Positions 1-9,214 of a stretch of 64,000 nucleotides of DNA are shown here, in pieces. This DNA comes from JAHIKV01 sp963733145. Lineage in GTDB: Bacteria > Planctomycetota > Planctomycetia > Pirellulales > Thermoguttaceae. The position numbers and the translations under genes are program-made. Under the pieces are notes generated by a model that saw only the letters and a list, made by a program, of their open reading frames with translations, was not told the DNA's origin and searched no databases. The stretch is taken from NCBI GenBank assembly GCA_963733145.1, contig CAVTCJ010000008.1, positions 124,001 to 188,000 of the forward strand, given 5' to 3'. How positions within the stretch are numbered: position 1 is the first letter of the stretch; each line of letters begins with the position of its first letter.

Positions 1-53
1 ATGGCTTTTGGATGCTGCCGATGCGCCCTTGCTGGCGGTCAAGGGGGCCGAAG

Positions 54-80
54 GGCGGTGCGGCCATGGCCGCACCACCC
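54..80. repeat. Perfect palindrome, GC-rich
   Basis: An almost perfect inverted repeat (gggcggtgcggccatggccg and its continuation) centred on ccatgg, in a stretch with no convincing gene. It resembles the short palindromes scattered through the rest of the window. Nothing else is recognisable in the first 150 bases. Confidence 0.5.
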
Positions 81-180
81 TTCCGGCACCCTTGACATAC
101 CTTTCCTCTATGGTAAAATCACCGGCATTGGTGAGAAATCAAATTCCTATCAGTTAATTCCTATCAGTCACTGACGGGCG

Positions 181-402
181 TTGCGGTATTTGATAGCCAG
201 TTCAACGCTCCAGTTAGCGAAGACCGGCGCAGTCTTCGCCAAATACGAGGATCTGCTCACCACCGGACGACATGACAATAAGCTGCTATCGGTCCGTCCC
301 GGGCAAACCGAATACACCGCCTGGCAGAGCGCCGACGGCCACAGAATTGTGGCTTTCTTCTTCAACAATTCAAGTGAGCCGGCCGCCGTCGCGGTCTTTT
401 AA
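181..402 (+). pseudogene. Partial duplicate of the downstream gene end
   Basis: This stretch repeats, with a few differences, the sequence at about 450-645 and encodes the same peptide (YEDLLTTGRHDNKLLSV, then SADGHRIVAFFFNNSS). Compared with the downstream copy it has one extra base near 215 (gaagaccgg against gaagccgg), which shifts its 5' part out of frame. It ends abruptly at a T15A28 homopolymer. It is a broken or artefactual copy, either a true tandem duplication that decayed or a misassembly at the homopolymer. Confidence 0.6.
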
Positions 403-403
403 A

Positions 404-773
<370 letters not shown>

Positions 774-851
774 TTGACTGGCTACATCCTCATGGTATAC
801 TCAGCACCATTGCAGACATACCAGAATTCCCTCCACTTTTCCTATTAAAAA

Positions 852-2369
852 ATGACCTCCCTTGCCAAAATTCTTTGCAGTCTTTGCACTGCGCTTGCTG
901 CCGCTGTCGCTTGGGGCGGCCGCGCCGCGGAAACCCAACATCGTGCTGATCTACGCCGACGACGTTGGTTTCGGCGACCTGCAATGTTATGGCGGCAGCC
1001 GCGTGCAGACGCCCAACGTGAACCGCCTGGCCGAAGAAGGCGTGCGCTTTGTGAACGGCTATGCGACCTCCGCCACCTGCACGCCCTCGCGTTTTTCCAT
1101 TTTGACGGGCGAGTACGCCTTCCGCCGGAAGGGCACCGGCGTGCTGCCGGGCAACGCCCCGCTGATCATCATGCCGGGCTCCATGACCCTGCCCGCCATC
1201 CTGCAGCACGCAGGCTACATCACCGCCGCGATTGGCAAATGGCATCTCGGCCTGGGGCCTAAAGACCGTGAGTTGGATTGGAACGGAGAGATCAAGCCGG
1301 GGCCGCTGGAAGTGGGATTCGATCATTGTTTCATCATCCCCGCCACGCCCGACCGCGTGCCGTGCGTCTACGTTCAGGACCACCGCGTCTTCAATCTCGA
1401 TCCGTCGGATCCCATCCGCGTCAGCTATCGCCAGCCGCTGCCCGGTGAAGTCACCTACAAGACCATTGACCACGGCAAACTCCAAATGGTTTCCAGCGAA
1501 GGCCACAACGCCGCCGTCATCAACGGCATCGGGCGCATCGGCTACATGACGGGCGGCAAGGCGGCCATGTGGAAGGACGATGAAATGGAAGAGGTGCTGG
1601 CGAAACAGGCGGTGGCTTTCATCGAAAAGGAGAAAGATCATCCCTTCTTCCTCTATTACGCGTCGCACGACGTCCACGTGCCCCGCGTGCCGAACAAACG
1701 TTTCGTCGGCCGTACGGGCATGGGACCGCGCGGCGACGAGTTGGCCGAGTTTGACTGGGCCGTCGGCCGGATTCTCCAAACGCTCGACCGCCTCAAACTG
1801 ACCGACAACACGCTGGTGATCCTCAGCAGCGACAACGGGCCGGTGCTGGACGACGGCTATGCGGATGACGCCAACGAAAAACTGGGCGACCACAAACCCG
1901 CCGGCCCCTTGCGCCGGCAAATACAGCATTTTCGAGGGCGGAACACGGGTGCCGCTGATCGTCTGCTGGCCCCGTAAAATTAAATCCGGTGTTTCCCCGG
2001 CGCTGGTCAGTCAGGTGGACCTCGCGGCCTCCTTTGCGGCGCTCGCCGGGCAGAAGTTGCGGCCGGGCGACTGTCCCGACAGCGAAAATGTCTTGCCGGC
2101 CTTGATGGGAAAATCCCCAAACGGCCGCGAAAGCCTGGTCGTATACGATCAGCGCAAGGAACTGGCCCTGCGCGGGCGACTGGAAGTTCATTCCGCCGGG
2201 CCGAACCTGCGACGGCCTGGGGCCCTGGACCGGCGTGCTGATTCCGTCGCCCGGCTACTTGTATAACCTGGCCGATGATCCCGGCGAAACCCACAACCTG
2301 GCCGGAAGCCATCCCGAAAAGCTGAAGGCAATGCAAACCCGGTTGACGGATATTCTCGAGCAAAAGTAG
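852..2369 (+). CDS. Sulfatase (arylsulfatase family), frameshifted
   Basis: Hydrolyses sulfate esters, probably of polysaccharides, outside the cytoplasm. The N-terminal fold is clear: metal-binding IVLIYADDVGFGDL near residue 30, then SATCTPSRFSILTGE, whose C-T-P-S-R is the motif in which Cys becomes formylglycine. A histidine-bearing segment (AAIGKWHLG) and SSDNGP follow. The reading frame breaks near 1915 (EGG-T-RVPLI continues in the next frame) and near 2172 (DWKFIPPG onward in the third frame); the protein ends with DPGETHNLAG and TAG at 2367. The start is uncertain: the ATG at 852 gives a good signal peptide (MTSLAKILCSLCTALAAAV) but needs a further shift near 920, while a TTG at 862 is already in frame with the catalytic domain. 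About 500 residues when joined, the normal family length. Either decayed or carrying consensus indels. Confidence 0.85.
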
Positions 2370-2768
2370 GCCCAGACAAACGAACTGTGACGCATCGCGG
2401 CGCGGACACGCCTGCCGAAACAGCAGAATAGGGGAGATCACTGATAAGGGCAAAGGGGACAAGCTTAAGGAGCGGGAAAGGGGGCATCACTGATAATGCT
2501 AAGGTGAGCAAGCGTAACCAGTGATGTCCCCTTTTCCGTTTCCGCTATATGTCGGGAACAACCTCATCAGGCAGGCAAGTGAGGATCGACCCGACGATAG
2601 TTAAGGGCGCGGTTTGCTTGTTGTAATACCGAGCAACCGTAATGGGTGGATTCAATCGTTTGCATCAACGCTTGACCAGATTTCGGAGTGCACCGATACA
2701 GTAATTCGCATTGTGCCTTTCCGACGCTGGCGAAGTAGTAAGAAGTAGTGTATGAATAGAGAGGATGT
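2370..2768. other. Intergenic region with ggggacatcactgata repeats
   Basis: No convincing gene. Between 2430 and 2540 there are degenerate copies of a unit containing aaaggggac followed by atcactgata, on both strands; the same unit recurs at 6390-6452. The stretch 2560-2768 is AT-richer and ends with the left target duplication of the ISKra4-like element. Without the insertion it would be joined to 4340, so it is the original upstream region of the small gene at 4364. Confidence 0.5.
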
Positions 2769-2776
2769 GTACAATG

Positions 2777-4331
2777 GTGTGTGACAATTTCCACTGGCGC
2801 GATCTGCGGGGTTTAGGTAAACTGCTTGCATGGAGTATTTCAATCAGGAATCCAAGCAAGGAGCATGGCATGAACCCGACATCGCAAGTCGCGCCAGAGA
2901 AGTTCGTCGAGACGATGAAGGACGAGATCGAGCAGTACGCCAAGGATGTGATGGAGGCCGTCAACAAAGCCCCGGATGGCGAGTGGATTGCCGGCAGCGA
3001 AGAACGCGTTCGCGATCTTTCGGCGGAGATGCGCCGTAAGGTTTTTGAACGTGCGCTACAGCAGCGGGTTGATGCGGCGGAAGCCGCTTTTCCCCCCTCC
3101 GCACCATCCGACCACCGGCAAGCGGCTGGCGAATAAAGGCCGGCAGTCGCACAAGGTTCTCACCATCAACGGCAAAATCAAAATCGTGCGACGCTGGTGG
3201 CATGGACCGCAGATCGGGAGTGTCGCACCGGCGGACGCGATTCTCGATCGTAGCGAGACAACCATCACGCCTGGCGTGTTGGAGATGGCGTGCCGCGTGA
3301 ACTTGTCGGCGACGAGCTTCGTCCGAGCGGCAGGCGCTTTGGAACGCACGGCGCAGGTGAAACTCAGCGGCGAGCGACTGCGGCAAGAGGTGGAGGCGGC
3401 CGGGCGTCGCGTGCTGAAAGCCCAGCAAGACGATACCATCGCCGTGACGTGGCACGCGGAAGATTGCGTCGCGCCGGACGATGAAACCAGCGAGAAAACA
3501 CGCGTTTACACGGGTTGCGACGGTGTGATGGTCCCGATCATCACCGACGTCGAGAAGATCAAACGCCGCGACAACGTAAAAGCCAAGCGGCGGCGTTGCG
3601 GCAAGAAGTGCAAGCCGTTGCCGCCGCGACGGCGAGGCTCGGATCGGTCTTGGAAAGAGTTCAAGGTCGCCTTCTTTTACAGCGAGGGCGGAAAGCATCA
3701 GCATGTGGCGTTCACGCACGGCAATCACATTGCGGCGGGCAAGCTGCTCCGTCGTGAAGCGGACAGGCTGCGGTTCCAGAAGGCCGACGAACGCGTAGGC
3801 TTGGTGGACGGGGCGACATGGATTCGCCAGCAGATGCAGTTGCATTTTGCCGAGTTGGATGGGTTAGGCTTGGACTTTTACCACTTGAGCGAAAACGTTC
3901 ATCGCGCACGGCGCAAAGTGTTTGGCGAGGAATCGCCGGAAGGCAAAACGTGGGCGGACGAACTGATGCACGTATTCAAGCACGAAGGATGCACGGCGGC
4001 TTGGGAACGCATTCTCCCGTGGCGAACGACATTGCGAGGCAAGGTGAAGCGCAAGGCGACGGATCGGTTGTTGCACTTCATCTCGGCGCAGGAACATGAT
4101 CCGCTATCCGGAGTTCCGCGAGCGCGGCTGGCAGATTGGCAGCGGCCCGACCGAGTCGCAATGCAAACTATGCACAAAGCGGCTGAAAGGCTACGGTCGT
4201 CGCTGGGACCGGCCCAACGCCACGGCCGTCGCGGCCCTTGATACGCTGGACAGAAACGGTCAATGGGGCCAAGTCTGGCCAAACGCCCGCCCTGTCACGA
4301 CTTAAGGCCGCCCAGAACGCTGGTCACACAC
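2777..4331 (+). mobile_element. ISKra4-like insertion sequence
   Basis: Element of 1555 bp. Its ends are gtgtgtgac (2777-2785) and the exact inverted copy gtcacacac (4323-4331). Both ends are flanked by the same 8-bp sequence gtacaatg (2769-2776 and 4332-4339), which is the target duplication expected from transposition. It contains one transposase gene on the plus strand. The intact flanking duplication shows that the insertion happened in place and was not rearranged afterwards. Beyond the 9 terminal bases the two ends differ, so the true inverted repeat may be longer and imperfect. Confidence 0.8.
2870..4305 (+). pseudogene. ISKra4-family transposase, two frameshifts
   Basis: DDE-type transposase of the element at 2777-4331. 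It starts at ATG 2870 (MNPTSQVAPEKFVETMKDEI), shifts frame near 3095 inside a C-rich run (cccccctccgc), continues with the large central part (VGLVDGATWIRQQM, DFYHLSENVHRARR), and shifts again near 4090 to finish with YPEFRERGWQIGSGPTESQC and TAA at 4303. The C-terminal IGSGPTESQCK-RLKG-RGRRWD pattern is typical of ISKra4-like transposases, and DGA followed by YHLSE marks candidate catalytic acidic positions. Joined length is about 478 residues. One shift could be programmed, as in some IS families, but two in different directions make it more likely inactive or misread. Confidence 0.8.
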
Positions 4332-4363
4332 GTACAATGCCATGCGTTGAAATATTTCAGAAT

Positions 4364-4759
4364 ATGAAGACAAAAGACCTTGTCTTGTGCTCGTTTATGA
4401 TATGTGCGGAACTTGGCGGTGGCGATACGCCAACAGGTTGTCTGGTGAATATTTCGTTAGACGAGTTTGTGAAAAGTGGGGCAGAGATTGTGATGAATGA
4501 ATTCGAGTTATATTATAGACGAGATTATGAAACACGGTCTGAATTGTATGACGACATGACAGAATCGCAAAGGAAGAAGTTTCTGTCTCAGCATTCAAAA
4601 GTGATTGTATCATGGCCTATTAAGACCGAACCTGCGAATGTATACGTTGGCCCCAATGAGATACTGTATGGACGTTTGGATTACCCATTCGACAAAACGG
4701 CGTTCTCAAAATACATACTCGAAGCACTCTCAGAAGATGTGCTAATACTACAGCGCTAA
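4364..4759 (+). CDS. Unknown low-GC protein bracketed by two IS elements
   Basis: 131 residues from ATG 4364 (MKTKDLVLCSFMICAELGGG), with an alternative in-frame ATG at 4337. I do not recognise a family. It is acidic, has a short hydrophobic start, and contains many Tyr/Glu residues (FELYYRRDYETRSELYDD). Base composition is far lower in GC than its neighbours, which points to foreign origin. The ISKra4-like element is inserted at its 5' end (if excised, the frame would extend to an ATG at 2765) and the IS701-like element at its 3' end: the last codons cta ata cta cag cgc taa run into that element's inverted repeat. Without the IS the protein would end EDVLTAR at 6291-6293, so only the last few residues changed. 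Confidence 0.6.
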   Translation: MKTKDLVLCSFMICAELGGGDTPTGCLVNISLDEFVKSGAEIVMNEFELYYRRDYETRSELYDDMTESQRKKFLSQHSKVIVSWPIKTEPANVYVGPNEILYGRLDYPFDKTAFSKYILEALSEDVLILQR

Positions 4760-6278
4760 CTTGAGTCCCATTTACATACACGGGTTTCGGTCAGTTTGAT
4801 GCCCATGTTCCGCAGAATTCGACGTTTTCGCTTGATATGGCAACGACGCGCCAGGGCGTTGCGATCTTGTATGCCTGCGAGCAACGCCGCCGTACGATGC
4901 AACAGACGCGACGAGACACGGCCGTCGAGCCACCACGAGCGAATTAACCCCGACACCGCCGTATGCACTTGGCAAACGGTCCACTCGGGATTTTTTTTCC
5001 CGCAAGCGTTGTTTCGTCTCGGCCAGAAACAAGTAGCTGATCGAACTGAGAATCAAATGCCGCTTGAGGCCCGGATACCGCCGTCCTTCGTAATGAGCCA
5101 AGCCGACTTCGCCCTTGTCGTCCTCGAAGCAGCGTTCAACGCGCCAACGCGAGAAGGCCGCCAGAAGGATCGGCCCTGCCGATGTTTCCGGCGACGCATT
5201 GCTCACGAAGAACTTTATCTCGGCTGGATCAAGTACACTGCGGGCAACCATCAAATGCCACGGGCCGGTGGGCAGGCCATCCGGTCCTTGAAGGAAGAAC
5301 GGCACACGTTTGACCTCCCAAAGGATCGGCCCCTTGTGGCCGTCCTTGACGCGATACCGCACCCACTCTTGGTCCTGCAGTTCCGGCGCGTACTTGAGCA
5401 TGTTCTCGACCCTGATTGCCGGACGACTGCCGGAGACGATTCGCGGCGTCTAGCGGCCGCGGCCGCGGCCGCGGCGAAAGGGCCGACTCGTCACGCGCGG
5501 CGGAACGATCCAGCCCATCAGGATGCGCGGCACTTCGGCCACGAACCGCTGCTCCCGGCCGTCCAATGCCCGCAAAAACGCGGGTTTTCCGCCATACCAC
5601 TCGTCGAACGTCAGCCAGGCAAACCGCACGCCGTTGGCCCGCGCCGGTCGTACAACTCCAAGGCGATTTCCGTTTTGGGACGATAGGTCATCCCTTCGGG
5701 GATCTGCGCCTCGCGGCAACGCGCGGGATCGCCAGCCCAACTTTCCGGCAGGAACAACTCGCCATCGAGCAAACAGTGAAAATCGTCCGCGGCATAGGCC
5801 AAATGCACCGTGACGATCCCGTTTTCCTGCTTGCCGATCGTACCCAAGTATTGCCGTTGCACGCCGGGCGTCTTATTCCCTTGTTTGACGAAGCTGGTTT
5901 CGTCGATGACGCCCACGGAATGCGGATGGGAATGATCCTCGGCGACGATTTGCTGCAAGCGGTTGCGGGCCAGGTCTTCCAGCCAACGATGTTGGCTGAG
6001 GAACTCCTGAAGGGTTCGCACGGGCACGCCGGACGCCAGGGCAATCGGTTCGACGCTCTTTCGCGGCAAGTCGGAAAGCTGCCCATTAACGTAGACGGTC
6101 AGATGTGCCCGTGTGTCCTTGCGGGCAAAGCAGTCGTCGAAGCGTTTCAGAAAGCGGGCAAGCATCGGTTGCAACCCACGAATCAGTTTAGCGTCCATGT
6201 CTGGCCCTCCGTGACTCAGCAGGACACAAGTTTCGCCATTTTATCCAAACAAATCAATATCAACTTAGCGCTGTAGTA
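4746..6278 (-). mobile_element. IS701-like insertion sequence
   Basis: Element of 1533 bp with 18-bp terminal inverted repeats: left end 4746-4763 (tactacagcgctaacttg) and right end 6261-6278, whose complement is tactacagcgctaagttg, one mismatch. It is flanked on both sides by CTAA (4742-4745 and 6279-6282), which fits the YTAR 4-bp target duplication known for IS701 elements. It carries one transposase gene on the minus strand, itself damaged. Confidence 0.88.
4756..6198 (-). pseudogene. IS701-family transposase, frameshifts and a stop
   Basis: DDE transposase read leftwards from ATG 6198 (MDAKLIRGLQPMLARFLKRF). Recognisable blocks in order: VGVIDETSFVKQG (first catalytic Asp), FAWLTFDEWYGGK (second Asp), WRVERCFEDDKGEVGLAHYE (catalytic Glu block), and the C-terminus KRKRRILRNMGIKLTE. 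Frame is lost near 5650 and again near 4993 at a run of eight T; an in-frame TAG lies at 5450-5452, just after a ggccgc repeat, where a Lys codon would be expected (RPFRRGRGRGR then PRIVSGSRP in the same frame). The joined length of about 480 residues is close to a normal IS701 transposase, but this copy would not make an intact protein. Confidence 0.85.
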
Positions 6279-6282
6279 CTAA

Positions 6283-6706
6283 CAGCCCGTTGAAAAAGGG
6301 TTAAATGATCGACGTGTGAGGTGATTCAGGCGGCAGTTGCACACGAGGATTCAGCGATGCAGGCGAACGATCTAGGCTCATACGGACGGGGACGGAAAAG
6401 GGGACATCACTGATATTCAGAGGACGGAAAAGGGGACATCACTGATATTCAGAGGGAATTGGTGGAGGCGAACAATCTATCCGCCGACTGGCACAATTCT
6501 TGAGCTTGAATTCGTCCGCCGCGAGAGATAGGATGACCGACGCTCGGTTTTTCGGAAGGCGTCGTTCTTTGAAAATCCGGATTTTGGGCGGATTGCGCCT
6601 CAGGGTTCGCCCGTTTCTCGTTGCACTGCGCATGCAACACCATGCTGCTGAACGAGGGGGTGTCTGCGACGATTTGATTATCCGTAAATGATTGTTGTTT
6701 CATCGG
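6283..6706. repeat. Intergenic region with tandem ggggacatcactgata unit
   Basis: Right of the IS701-like element. Two adjacent copies of a unit of about 32 bp (ggacggaaaaggggacatca and continuation into ctgatattcagag) lie at 6389-6453 and match the copies near 2430-2540. The stretch 6460-6700 has a minus-strand open frame of 84 codons with no recognisable protein features, which I do not call. The bases agcccgttgaaaaagg after 6284 resemble ends of other IS elements but no partner end was found. Confidence 0.5.
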
Positions 6707-7129
6707 TTACGTTTCAACGAAACGTGGGACAATGAAATGGCAAATTGAAATTCTGTTGCATAGCATCGTTGCCGCGTCCCTCTGCCGGGGCGGACAACGA
6801 GACCGAAATTGTCGTCCAAAACAACTTCGGTATATGTAGGACAGCCGCCCCCGGCTGTCCAGGGCGATTCGTACAGCCGCCCCCGGCTGTCCAGGGCGAT
6901 TCGCACAGCCGAGGGCGGCTGTCCAGGGCGAGAGTTCCATCCGCGGCCTCTGCCTGGGACGCAAGAACTGGCTCTTCCTGGGCAACGACCGCGGCGGCCC
7001 GGCGGCGCGCAGTTCTTTGCGGGCCGCGTCCAACAATCCGGCCGTCCGGTCTTGTGCCCATCCGTTGCGGCAGAACAACAAAGCCGCTGCCAAGACCGCG
7101 CCGCAGAATACAGCCGACAGATTGCGCAT
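6707..7129 (-). pseudogene. Secreted protein start interrupted by repeats
   Basis: A good gene start on the minus strand: gaaagggga lies 8 bases before ATG 7129, and the first 28 residues (MRNLSAVFCGAVLAAALLFC and on to GWAQ) form a typical signal peptide with an AQ cleavage site. After about residue 50 the frame runs into two copies of a cagccgcccccggctgtcc repeat (6805-6940) and the sequence becomes low-complexity. I see the remnant of a small secreted protein whose body was replaced or disrupted by repeat insertion; no function can be given. Confidence 0.4.
6805..6940. repeat. cagccgcccccggctgtcc palindromic repeat cluster
   Basis: Three tandem-like copies of a palindrome (acagccgcccccggctgtcc followed by agggcgattcg), preceded by aaaacaacttcggtatatgt. 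The same arrangement, inverted, occurs at 19203-19300 between queC and queD, including the aacttcggtatatgtagg flank, so this is one dispersed element family. Confidence 0.8.
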
Positions 7130-7161
7130 GGGCGATTCCCCTTTCTCGATCGACCGGTTAG

Positions 7162-7414
7162 CCCGGATTATTCCTAGCGCGGCTTAGCCGCAACCAATTG
7201 TGGTCTTGGGTCTTGGGTCTTAGGTCTTGGGTCTTCGTGCCAAGACCTAAGACCCAAGACCGTCAAAGATTGAGGACGATTTCTCAATCCCAAAAACTAA
7301 TGGCATAAACACGAAGGAACATTGTCATTCTGAGCGCAGCGAAGAATCTGGGCTGTTTGCGGCGCATCGGAGATCCTTCGCTGCGCTCAGGATGACGTTT
7401 ATGAATAATCCGGG
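7162..7414. repeat. 122-bp palindromic element interrupted by another repeat
   Basis: Copies of a 122-bp element stand intact at 8906-9027 and 43675-43796: cccggattattcataaac at the left, an inverted complement at the right, and gtcattctgagcgcagcg with its inverted partner inside. Here the first 12 bases (7162-7173) are separated from the remaining 110 (7305-7414) by a 131-bp insert. The two parts add up to exactly 122 bp, so the insert entered an existing copy. Confidence 0.9.
7174..7304. repeat. Nested 131-bp repeat (tagccgcaaccaattg family)
   Basis: Insert inside the 122-bp element. It begins ctagcgcggcttagccgcaa, has an inner palindrome built from tcttgggtcttaggtcttgg and its complement, then gtcaaagattgaggacg, and ends actaatggc. 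A closely related copy lies at 35811-35924 and an inverted partial copy at 35966-36054. No transposase is encoded, so it would need a mobilising enzyme from elsewhere. Confidence 0.85.
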
Positions 7415-7612
7415 TTAGCCGCCCGGGCGGGCAACAACCCGCACTATCGCGGCTCAGGCCGTCATTCTAAAAGGCGCCGAGCCTTCCCGCAAGTTGGCGG
7501 AAACGGCAAACGCGCGTGGAGAGGAGAAGTCACGGCCGCCGCATCCGGAGTGGAACGAAACGCTGCCGCTCGGCGTATTGCCTGAATTATCCGCACCGCT
7601 CGTCTTCCTGCA

Positions 7613-8599
7613 TCACTTCACCCCGGGCAGCCGGTGGTCGGAAATGCGGGGGCTGGAGAGAGCCGACACGCAAAGCGGATCGAGCGCATTCTTGCCAATG
7701 CTTTTTACGTGGGCGACGATGGCGGCCTCGCCGTTTTCGATGGCGGCGGCCATTTGCTCCGCGGCCAGGAGCAAAAACGGCGTGCTGGGGTGATAAGCGT
7801 AGGCGTCGAAAGGGAAAAAGGCAGGGAAGTCCTTGTTCAATGCGATGAATGGGTTGGTAATTGCTTCGGACAAATTGGCCGCCACCGCGGCAGCCTGGCT
7901 CTTCACGGCATTGGCCATGTAGTGCAATTTGTTGGAATGGTGCTGCGATTGCCAGACGTGGCCCAGTTCGTGAATCAACGTCGAAGTCTTCGGCGAAAAG
8001 GTGCCGCAGTTCATGATCTGAACGAATGTCCCCTGGATGGGCACGGCGACGGTGAACGGGCGGTTGCCCAGCCCGGTCTTGTCCGAGATGAAGATGGTGG
8101 AGAAATCGAGGCTCGATCCGTAAACGCCGGCGGCGGTGCTTTGCTGCGCGGCGTCGAGGGGACGGAAGGAACCGGTTGCGGCGGGCGCGGCGGCGCCCCC
8201 GCTGGCGGGCGCCAAGCTGCTTGCCGACGAAAAGCCAACGGGAGCAAAGCCGAATTGGTTTCCTGCGGGGGACCGGTCCGCTTGGAAGAGAGCGGCCGTC
8301 GCGCCGGCCTGGCCGGCAGTGAAGCTCTCGCCGTTGCAGCAGTTGCAGCCGCAGCTCCGGGGTTTTAGGCCGGCCCCGCTCAAGGCCGCAAAAGTCTTCG
8401 GCCCGACGATGCCGTCGGCGGCAAGACCGTTGTTGGCTTGATACTCCTTGACTCGGGCCAAGGTCTTCGGCCCGAAAATTCCGTCTGGCGCGAGCGGCGG
8501 CAGGTCCGAAGGAGGCTGGCTGTTGAGCGCGAGTTGCAGGTTCTTCACATCCGTTCCCGTACAGCCGCTGGAAAGGTTACGCATCATAGCACTATCCAT
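7613..8599 (-). CDS. Peptidoglycan-binding protein with HELGH metalloprotease-like motif
   Basis: 328 residues from ATG 8599 (MDSAMMRNLSSGCTGTDVKN), preceded closely by gcgagg; ATG 8587 is an alternative. Residues 5-80 form a PG_binding_1 repeat (LQLALN, APDGIFGPKTLARVKEYQ, GLAADGIVGPKTFAAL). A Cys-rich SCGCNCC linker and a Ser/Ala/Gly-rich spacer follow. The C-terminal half carries TLIHELGHVWQSQHH near residue 207, a zinc-protease-like HExxH similar to DUF4157-type domains found in secreted or injected toxins. No signal peptide is visible. Flanked by repeats on both sides and transcribed alone. It could be a cell-wall-targeted peptidase or an effector carried by a secretion device; function is inferred from motifs only. 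Confidence 0.7.
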   Translation of the reverse strand: MDSAMMRNLSSGCTGTDVKNLQLALNSQPPSDLPPLAPDGIFGPKTLARVKEYQANNGLAADGIVGPKTFAALSGAGLKPRSCGCNCCNGESFTAGQAGATAALFQADRSPAGNQFGFAPVGFSSASSLAPASGGAAAPAATGSFRPLDAAQQSTAAGVYGSSLDFSTIFISDKTGLGNRPFTVAVPIQGTFVQIMNCGTFSPKTSTLIHELGHVWQSQHHSNKLHYMANAVKSQAAAVAANLSEAITNPFIALNKDFPAFFPFDAYAYHPSTPFLLLAAEQMAAAIENGEAAIVAHVKSIGKNALDPLCVSALSSPRISDHRLPGVK

Positions 8600-8825
8600 C
8601 CTCGCAAAAAGGGTAAAGCGAGCCACAAGCCTCACACCGATATGATTTCCCTGAAGGGTGCGGACTTTACCGGCTGCGAACGACGTTTCATACGATATGC
8701 CCGGCGTCCAAAACACGGGCGGACGCAATCGAAAGGTCTACCGCTCGACTAATAATACGGTCCGCGTCAAGATCCGCCCCGCACGGCTGCCGGCTGTGCG
8801 TAAGGATCGGCAAATTAATAACTGT

Positions 8826-8904
8826 CGCATTTCAGAAGGGGACAGTCCCATTTTCGTCGAACGAAAATTGGGACAGTCCCCCACTTATTGATTCACCGGC
8901 CCTA
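8826..8904. repeat. ggggacagtccc palindromic element
   Basis: Perfect arms ggggacagtcccattttcgt and the complement around tcgaacga, flanked left by cgcatttcaga and right by cacttattgattc. Nearly identical, including flanks, to 40252-40330. The 122-bp element at 8906 starts immediately after it, so two families are juxtaposed. Confidence 0.85.
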
Positions 8905-8905
8905 A

Positions 8906-9027
8906 CCCGGATTATTCATAAACACGAAGGAACATTGTCATTCTGAGCGCAGCGAAGAATCTGGGCTGTTTGCGGCGCATCGGAGATCCTTCGCTGCGCT
9001 CAGGATGACGTTTATGAATAATCCGGG
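8906..9027. repeat. Intact 122-bp palindromic element
   Basis: Complete copy with outer arms cccggattattcataaac and gtttatgaataatccggg and an inner pair gtcattctgagcgcagcg / cgctgcgctcaggatgac. Serves as the reference for the interrupted copy at 7162-7414 and the copy at 43675-43796. The inner sequence is of a type seen widely as dispersed repeats in bacterial genomes. Confidence 0.9.
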
Positions 9028-9214
9028 CTAAGCGTCAAAGAACCGCCATCGCCCATCCACGCCCCGCCTCCGTTGCCGGGCCAACTTGCGATTGATGGGA
9101 AGACCGGCGGCGGGTTGGCGCGATGGCCGGGACTTCCCGCTGAGCTTTCCCGAGGTACGGCCGTTTGATGGCTTGTCTCACGCGCCACGGGCAATAACGA
9201 CCGACGGCATACTG

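Noticed and set aside
790..1929. Minus-strand open frame of 379 codons opposite the sulfatase
   Set aside because: The plus strand carries clear sulfatase motifs; the antisense text is low-complexity and typical of GC-rich shadows.
4796..5686. Plus-strand frame of 296 codons within the IS701-like element
   Set aside because: Antisense to the transposase, which has catalytic motifs on the minus strand.
6449..6703. Minus-strand frame of 84 codons
   Set aside because: No domain, no clear ribosome site, partly within the ggggacatcactgata repeats.
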